In this document: positions 57,961 to 64,000 of the stretch, in pieces | Layout: the number at the start of each line of letters is the position of its first letter | How positions within the stretch are numbered: the first letter of the stretch is position 1 | Position numbers and translations under genes: made by a program | Notes under the pieces: generated by a model | Told to the model about the DNA's origin: nothing | The model's database searches: none | Seen by the model: the letters and a program-made list of their open reading frames with translations, nothing else | Origin: Cryptomeria japonica | Taxonomy: Eukaryota > Streptophyta > Pinopsida > Cupressales > Cupressaceae | Direction: 5' to 3' | Assembly (NCBI RefSeq): GCF_030272615.1 | Contig: NC_081408.1 | Span: forward strand, 405,119,389-405,183,388 | Length of the DNA stretch: 64,000 nt

Positions 57961-59562
57961 ACTACCGGTTTCCTCAGGTTTTCCAGAGTTTTCATCAATT
58001 CTAACATTGATGCTTTCAACAATTCTTTGAGTCCTATTGTTGAAACATTTGAGAGCTTTGCTCTTGGTGGAATATCCTAGGAATATTCCTTCATCACATT
58101 TTGCATCGAACTTACTCTGATGTTCACTCCTCTTGATATAACATTTGCTACCAAACATTGTAAAGTAGCTTACTACGTGAGTCTTACCGGTCCAATACTC
58201 ATAAGGAGTCTTGTCTTTTCCTTTCTTGATAAGTACCTGGTTTATTGTGTATACTGCAGTGCTCACCGCTTCTCTCCAAAAGGTGTGAGCAACTTTTCCT
58301 TGGATCAGCATAGTTCTAGCTACTTCAACCACAGTCTGGTTGTTTCTCTCTGCTAGGCCATTCTGCTATGGAGTCTGGGGGGCAGACAGTTGCCCCTTGA
58401 TGCCATGTTCTTCATAGTACTTGTTGAATTCATCGGAAGTGAATTCCCCTCCTTGATCAATTCTCAAGCACTTGATCCTTTTACCGCTTTCCTTCTCCAC
58501 TAATGCTCTGAAAGATTTGTACTTTACAAAATCTTTAGACTTATCTTTCAATAATGTGACCCACATCATTCTTGAGCAGTCATCAGTGAGAATCATGAAG
58601 TACCTATCACCCTGCACACTCCTAGTTTTCATAGGACCACACAAATCAGTATGCACAAGATCAAGCAAATTGTTAGCAGTGAAAGGTTTACCTTTAGAGG
58701 TTGAGGAAGACATTTTCCCTAGTTGACACTCTCTGCACAAGGTATTTTCTAGTTTTCTCAGCACCAGCAACCCTCTAACTGCCTTGATCTTACTGGCCTT
58801 CACAATGCTATTAAAGTTTACATGGCAGAGTCTCCTGTGCCATATCCAGCTATCATCAAATTTAGCCATAAGACATGTACTTATATTTGCATTAAGCTGA
58901 AATAGGTTACCTTTGGTCTGCATACCGGTGGCCACCAATTCACCATTCTTTCCTTTGATTCTGCACACTCCATTCTTGAATTCCAGAGTGAGACCACTAT
59001 CATTTAGCTGGGTAGCACTCAGAAGGTTGTGTCTTAGACCATCAACCCAATACACATTGTCAGCACTACTCTTTCCATTCAGAGAGATGGACCCTCTTCC
59101 TTTGACCATACATGGTGCATCATTACCAAAGTGAACCACACCACCATCATATTCTTCCAAGGATAAAAACTTGCTCCAGTCACCAGTCATATGGTGAGAA
59201 CAACCACTGTCAATAATCCACTCATTGGAATTATCAAAGTGGGAGATAAGAGCCTTCTTGTCTGACACATCTTCCTTGACAACAACAAACACAATATCTT
59301 CATTTTCTTCATCTTCTGACTCCTCATCTGTGACACCTTCATCAACTGCCACAAAACAATTTCTCCGGTTTCCTCCTTTGAATTTCTTGAACCTTTCCGG
59401 TTTGTCCTTGTTGTCACCATTAGGATAGTTTGCAACAATATGTCCTATCCGATTACAAGAAAAGCATTTCAAAGGGAGCTTACCTGTGTATTTATTGGTT
59501 CCTTTAGGGAGTTTCCTGGCAAGAAGAGCTTCAAATGCCATCAGAATCTCCTCATCATCCAT
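57937..59562 (-). pseudogene. CopD zinc knuckle, protease and integrase
   Basis: The frame is open from 59562 to 58366 and again from 58363 to 57937. The knuckle reads CFSCNRIGHIVANY (last Cys to Tyr). The protease site is IDSGCSHHMTGD near 59218-59185. The integrase zinc domain is WHRRLCHVNF and CRECQLGK. The core keeps HTDLCGP and LTDDCSRM, then the DQGGEF region near 58450. A TAG at 58366 replaces the first Gln of PQQNG. After it, NGLAERNNQTVVEVA and ISTAVYT-like blocks follow. The catalytic residues are kept; the only loss in this stretch is the stop and the knuckle Cys. Confidence 0.93.
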
Positions 59563-60255
59563 TTCTCTGCTCTATCTCGGTTCACCACTAGTGCTAGCTT
59601 CTTTTCTTTTTCTGGATGGTATAGCAAAAGCTTTAAAAGTTGATTCGGTCTTTTGAACACTGCCATCAAAACTATTTAGCTCATAGGCTATCAACTTTGC
59701 AATGATGGAGTCTAGGGATACCTTAGTCTTGTCTATTGATCTCAACTCCTAAATAACAACAACCCTTATTGCATAGACCGGTAATAAGGATCTCAAGACT
59801 TTTCTTACCATGGTGGAATCTCCCATTTTACCACCTGCACTCTTGATATCTCTGACAATAGTTTTGATTCTTATCCCATACTGTTGAATGGTCACTCCTT
59901 CAACCATCCGCATGTCTTCAAACTTCCCTCTAAGGCTTTCTTCCTTAGCTTGTTTTACATGCTCATCACCGCCATAGATATTTTCAAGAGTATCCCATAC
60001 TTCTTCGAGATTTACTTTATCTTGGACATCAATAAACTCAATGTCAGATAAGTTGCTAATTAGGGCTTCCATGACTTGCCCATTCTCTTGCATCTCTCTC
60101 TTTTGGTCATCGGTGAGAGTACCGGTAGGGGAAACATAATCATTCTCAACATAACTCCAGTGTTGAGCACCCATGCTTCTCATGTATATCTTCATTCTAT
60201 CTTTCCATATACTAAAATTATCTCTGTTGAACTTTGGACCTTCCCTCTTCATCAT
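59563..60255 (-). pseudogene. CopD gag
   Basis: The ATG at 60255 gives MMKREGPKFNRDNFSIWKD. The frame runs to a TAG at 59749-59751, where CopA has CAG (Gln), continues in the same frame (ELRSIDKTKVSLDS), and meets one more stop near 59572 before MDDEEILMAFEALL. Gag would form the particle. The start is supported by the same position and sequence in CopA and by its closeness to the primer site. Confidence 0.92.
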
Positions 60256-60312
60256 TAGACTGGGATCTTTTCCTCAAGCGGTTAAGCTTATAACACACAG
60301 GACCTGGAGGAC

Positions 60313-60324
60313 GCTCTGATACCA
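60313..60324 (-). promoter_or_regulatory. CopD primer-binding site
   Basis: TGGTATCAGAGC on the minus strand, two bases from the LTR end at 60327. Confidence 0.92.
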
Positions 60325-61569
60325 ATTGATAACTCAATGATGAATGGATAGTACCAAACTGGTACCAAGAGGGGGGGTGAATTGGTACAGACAAAAACAC
60401 AATCCTAAACCAGTTTGTCACTAGACATTGTGCTTTGACAAACAAACATTAACACTGGTCATAAATAGAGTACAACCAACAAAACCCAGAATAACTGAGA
60501 CAAGCGTAAACCGATTGACACTTATCTTTTCATACAATCCAATTCTTCATCTCCATTTCACCCTAGTGCATGAACATGTAATCTATCATCAAAGATATAT
60601 AAACAACTAGATCAACATGATTTACCTTCAGACACACAACACTTAAACCATCACATGAATAACACCACACATGACACACAGATTTTTCACATGGAAACCC
60701 AACTCGGAAAAACCACGGTGGGGATGAATACCCACAAGATATTTTTGAACTCTTTAGAAGTCCGCTCTGTTAGGAGCCTTGTCTGGTTAAAGACTGATAC
60801 AATAGGTTATGTTAGGAACCAATTCTGTTAGGGATCACCTGGTTAAGGGATGGCTAGAATACTCGGTTAAAGGTTAAACCATGTTAAAGGTTACCTTGTT
60901 ATAGGATATCAAGAACTCAATGGTTTTGAGTCACCCTGTTAAAGGATTTATAGTAAGCTAATTAAAGCTACCCGGTTAAGGGATTTTCCAACTGTTGAAG
61001 TGGTTAAAGATCAACAGGTATTACAATGATCTGACAATAGCACTCAATGCCTAATGCAGATCCACTTAAGTTCCTTTCTTCTGCACACACACAATGCAAG
61101 AATCAATCCTCTTATCTCATCTGGTCTGGCAAGAATCATGTATCACTTCACTTGGATACACACACACAACTTTTGCCAACAACTTTAGAATGAAACACAA
61201 CATCGACCTTATAGGAAACAGATAGGTCAGTAGCATAAACCCTAAACCCAAAACCTGTTAGGTTAAGAAATTCAATGGTTCAATCCTAATCATTGAGAAC
61301 ATTGAATTAAATGCAACAGTCTTAAACCAATCTCAAGACGTTCTCCATCGTTCGTTTTCCACCGATTTCATGGCGGCTGATAACCCATCACGTGTTATCA
61401 TCGTTTACAGACTTCGCACATTCCCGAGGTAGATAGGAACAATCTCCTTCATGCAAGATCCTTCATGCGCACAAGGCTAACGTGGCAACACAATTTGTTC
61501 TTCGTTACAATGCTAACTCTTCACAAAAAGTCACTGGTTGAGTCACACAGGCTTGAAGCTTATCAACCA

Positions 61570-61612
61570 GAAACCCTGAGACTACCAACCGAAAACCCTT
61601 AGACTACCAACC
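61570..61612. repeat. 21/22-bp duplication in CopD 5' LTR
   Basis: GAAACCCTGAGACTACCAAC and a close second copy lie side by side; the other LTR has one copy. Confidence 0.85.
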
Positions 61613-61758
61613 GGTAGTCATACAAAGCTTCCATGTACCGGTTCCCATATCAATATGATGGTTCACCTTGAGCAGACACACCACTTCACTTTGGCACATA
61701 TACCAGTTCACAATGTGATACTGGTTCTCACATATACCGGTTCTCTGATCTGCAGCAT

Positions 61759-61821
61759 ATTGACATCAATGACAATATTATTGACATCAATGACAACATT
61801 ATTGACATCAATGACAACATA
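61759..61821. repeat. Three 21-bp tandem repeats in CopD 5' LTR
   Basis: The unit ATTGACATCAATGACAACAT plus one T occurs three times (61759, 61780, 61801). The 3' LTR and CopA have a single copy. The unit contains TGACATCA, close to a bZIP/CRE-like core, so the array may multiply an enhancer-like site. Confidence 0.88.
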
Positions 61822-61863
61822 CAATGTCATCATGTCCTCATACCGATTCACATAATGCCAACA

Positions 61864-61868
61864 TCATC
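61864..61868. repeat. CopD target site duplication, right
   Basis: TCATC, identical to 54444-54448. Confidence 0.9.
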
Positions 61869-62064
61869 ATCACCAAGCCTTCACACCGATTGCCTCCATC
61901 ATCACCCATCACCGCTACGCCACTTGCAACATCATCATAGATCACAATCCACGGGGACCATAACTTCCGACAAGTCCAGGGACACAAACAGTCATTTCAA
62001 AAACAAACTCGGGTTCACTTTCCTAAGACTAAGAAATGCAACCAAAATCATGAGAACTACCATT

Positions 62065-62538
62065 TCAAAAGTCCTCGAACAATCTAAAGTTATTTTCCAA
62101 AGAGCCATTCGCTCCCACATTTGAAAGCTTGTCATCTCCCACATTTGCTTCCCTGAGAACATGGGTCACCTTAAAATCTTCAAACCCACACAAAAGAAGT
62201 TTCATTCTTTGAACGTACTTGTCTAAGTGCCACGCCTCCAATCGACCTCTAGCAATCCCATTCACTACAATCTGAGAGTCACCCTCCAAATGGAGTTTCT
62301 TCACTCCCAAGTTCTTAGCCATGAGAATGGCTTCTAACGCCCCTTGGCACTCAGCAGCGTTGCTCAATCCATCCACCAATCTTTTAGCTCCTATGGCTAG
62401 AATATTGCCACAATCATCCCTAGCTATCACCCCAGCTCTAGAGACCCCTCGATTACCCCTCGAAGCACCATCAAAGTTAACCTTAGTCCAACCTTTATCT
62501 GGCAGGGCCCATTTTTGTCTTGATTCACCCTTCCTCTG
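62065..62538 (-). pseudogene. Orphan RNase H-like domain (LINE or reverse transcriptase-related)
   Basis: From 62538 on the minus strand the frame reads KWALPDKGWTKVNFDGASRG, then GVIARDDCGNILAIGAK, AECQGALEAILMAKNLGV and HLEGDSQIVVNGI, and ends FRLFEDF. These are the D, E and D positions of the plant RNase H family (RVT_3) found at the end of plant LINE proteins and in host RNase H-like proteins. The last part has VTHVLREANVGDDKLSNVG, with the final Asp region altered (DDKLSN for the usual DxLAN). No reverse transcriptase lies upstream, only A/T-rich DNA, so it is a fragment. It has few stops and could be recent. Confidence 0.78.
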
Positions 62539-62539
62539 A

Positions 62540-63200
62540 GTATATTTTATTATATTGTTTGCCTAATTTTATTTTTATTTAAACAATCATAAAATCTATA
62601 GTCAATAATTGAACCCAAATAATAATAATAATATTGATATTATTATTAGTTATAATATAATATATTTTAATTATGTTTATTTTTATTTTTAATAATTATA
62701 TAAATATTAATATTAATATAACATGAATAGCTACATATCTACTTAAAGTTAATCTATTTGTTCAAGAATTCTCTTATTTTACTAAAAAAGTTATGTTATT
62801 TTCTATAATTAATTTATTACATGAGAGTTATTTTATTTTAATTTAGAATTATCTTACTATTTAATTTAATTCACATTGTTTACTTTTATTTACTTAAAGT
62901 TATATTAAATATAGTTTTATTTATCTCAATGTCAAACCATGTTAATATAACATAAATACCTAAATTTTTACTTATAGTTATTTTATTTGTTCAAGAATGA
63001 TCTCATTTAACTAGAAAAATTATTTTATTTACTATTAATTTATTACTTAAAAGTTACTTTAATTTAATTTAGAATTATCTCAATATTTTTTCTTTCTCAT
63101 TTGAAATTATATGAAGAATTATTTTATTTACCTCAACATTAATTTTAGTTTGTTTTTAAAAATATAATTGAACAAAACGAACAAAATATAAATTTTTATT
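62540..63200. other. A/T-rich region without genes
   Basis: Very A/T-rich with TAATAATA and ATTTTATTTA runs. A TTATTTTATTTA-like word recurs (near 62830, 62985 and 63120) in a loose period. Nothing coding is seen. Confidence 0.6.
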
Positions 63201-63610
63201 TTTTTAAATAAAAGTGGAAAATCCACTAAACGTATATATTAATAATAAAATGTTTACAACGGGTTCAAAACAAGGCATACTAGCAGGAAAGAACCCGCAA
63301 GAAAACCTCCGGTTGTAGCCTTCAAAAAGATAAAAATAGGCACTACCCTTACATCATATGTTCTATCCAGTCAGACCCCCCAACCCCCTATCTCTACAAT
63401 TTTTACAAGGGTCCCATAGGACAATTCCAAAAAACCAGACTATCACCAAATGAAGGGCAGATCAAAATTGCCATGAAGGTCCGCCAGGAAGATAAGTGAG
63501 ATAAAATTCCCTACCAAAGCCGTGGATAATCAACCAAGCATAATAGAAGCCGAAGAATCTTCAAGCCTGCAACAACAAAAACCATTCCACCAACTACAAA
63601 AAGAAAATAG
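63201..63610 (-). other. Probable 3' untranslated region of the ORF at the window end
   Basis: On the minus strand this follows the stop at 63611 and is mixed in composition. It ends in T/A-rich sequence near 63240-63190, as a transcript or LINE 3' end would. No motif proves it. Confidence 0.4.
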
Positions 63611-64000
63611 TTAGATATCCAAAAACCAGGAACTAGAGCTCTCCTCTAGAGGATCATGAGGTGAGGCCGGAGGCGGAATAACCCTTAGAGGAAAAGCCAA
63701 ACAAGCAGGAGCAGAGCACAAAGAGCCCAGAGTGATTAACGAATGTAATGCCTGAAAGACAACCCAAGCTCTATCCACATACTGATCAGGAGCCAAATAC
63801 AACAAAAAATCCATGGAGGCCCGAGTGTCTTCCATGGAATCACATATCAAACCCATTCGTAATTCATGTAGTAATTGGCCAGACCAGCCATTAGCCATAA
63901 GCTCGTGATGAGGAAGAAAGGGACCATAGTAAAAAGACCCCATATCAAAACGATAACTAGCGAATGCAGGAGAAACCAATGCCCAATTGCATACTGATGG
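63611..64000 (-). CDS. Unrecognised ORF, partial, runs off the window end
   Basis: The minus-strand frame is open from 64000 to a stop at 63611, about 129 codons without a break. It starts inside the protein with CNWALVSPAFASYRFDMGSF and continues with FLPHHELMANGWSGQLLHEL and YLAPDQYVDRAWVVFQALH, ending in a Ser/Pro-rich tail ESSSSWFLDI. It has protein-like composition with Trp, Tyr and Gly patterns, and no stops. I do not know the family. It may be the C-terminus of a host gene or of a mobile element protein; the downstream A/T-rich tail allows either. Confidence 0.5.
   Translation of the reverse strand, partial: PSVCNWALVSPAFASYRFDMGSFYYGPFLPHHELMANGWSGQLLHELRMGLICDSMEDTRASMDFLLYLAPDQYVDRAWVVFQALHSLITLGSLCSAPACLAFPLRVIPPPASPHDPLEESSSSWFLDI

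Larger units (their letters stand above)
54449..61863 (-). mobile_element. CopD: near-complete Ty1/copia retrotransposon
   Basis: Both LTRs (1476 and 1537 bp), the primer-binding site, gag-pol, polypurine tracts and a perfect 5-bp duplication (TCATC) are present. Gag, protease and integrase share a single frame from 60255 to about 57937 with only three stops. One indel then changes the frame for reverse transcriptase. It is the least decayed element here and of the same family as CopA. Confidence 0.96.
60327..61863 (-). repeat. CopD 5' LTR
   Basis: It spans 60327-61863 with TG/CA ends. It is 61 bases longer than the 3' LTR, mainly through a 3 x 21-bp array (61759-61821) and a 21/22-bp duplication (61570-61612). 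Confidence 0.94.

Overview
The window is repeat-rich nuclear DNA of a seed plant with a large genome. The lineages present are plant-type: Ty1/copia elements primed by initiator Met-tRNA, Tat-like Ty3/gypsy elements with two RNase H domains, a plant mobile domain and a Helitron fragment. A conifer or other gymnosperm is my best guess, but the sequence does not settle it. I see no intact host gene, rRNA, tRNA gene or CRISPR array. Almost everything is decayed retrotransposon, often inserted one inside another.

Layout. CopA (1-6082, +) is a copia element cut by the window start; it sits in an inverted LTR of the GypA family (6083-7230). From 7231 to about 12175 lies a non-autonomous copia-like element (NonX) with a double zinc-knuckle gag remnant, a long helical ORF with no recognisable enzyme domain, polypurine tracts and a 3' LTR. 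Its long ORF is split by the 3' end and LTR of another gypsy element (GypC, 8444-9495). The stretch 12176-14344 is unassigned and leads into a Helitron Rep fragment (14345-14572). GypA (14619-36883, +) is a Tat-type gypsy element of about 22 kb with 1.2-kb LTRs; CopB (19787-24749, -) is nested in its gag. GypB (36884-45712, +) is a second Tat-like element lacking its 5' half. It abuts a truncated LTR of CopC (45713-51466, -). A purine-rich block of about 1.1 kb (51467-52600) and poorly understood sequence follow. CopD (54449-61863, -) is the most intact element: it has both LTRs, a perfect 5-bp target duplication (TCATC) and a nearly open gag-pol frame. The right edge carries an orphan RNase H-like ORF (62065-62538, -) and an unrecognised ORF running off the end (63611-64000, -).

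How parts work together. In each retroelement gag packages the RNA; protease, reverse transcriptase, RNase H and integrase copy and insert it; and the LTRs, primer-binding site and polypurine tract supply promoter and priming sites. All are broken by stops, frameshifts or lost catalytic residues. The most striking feature is that both GypA and GypB carry, between pol and the 3' LTR and on the opposite strand, a decayed gene for a plant mobile domain (PMD) protein. In GypA this antisense gene has an upstream TATA box, a telo-box and an intron with GT-AG ends. The insertion order appears to be CopC, then GypB, then GypA, then CopB.
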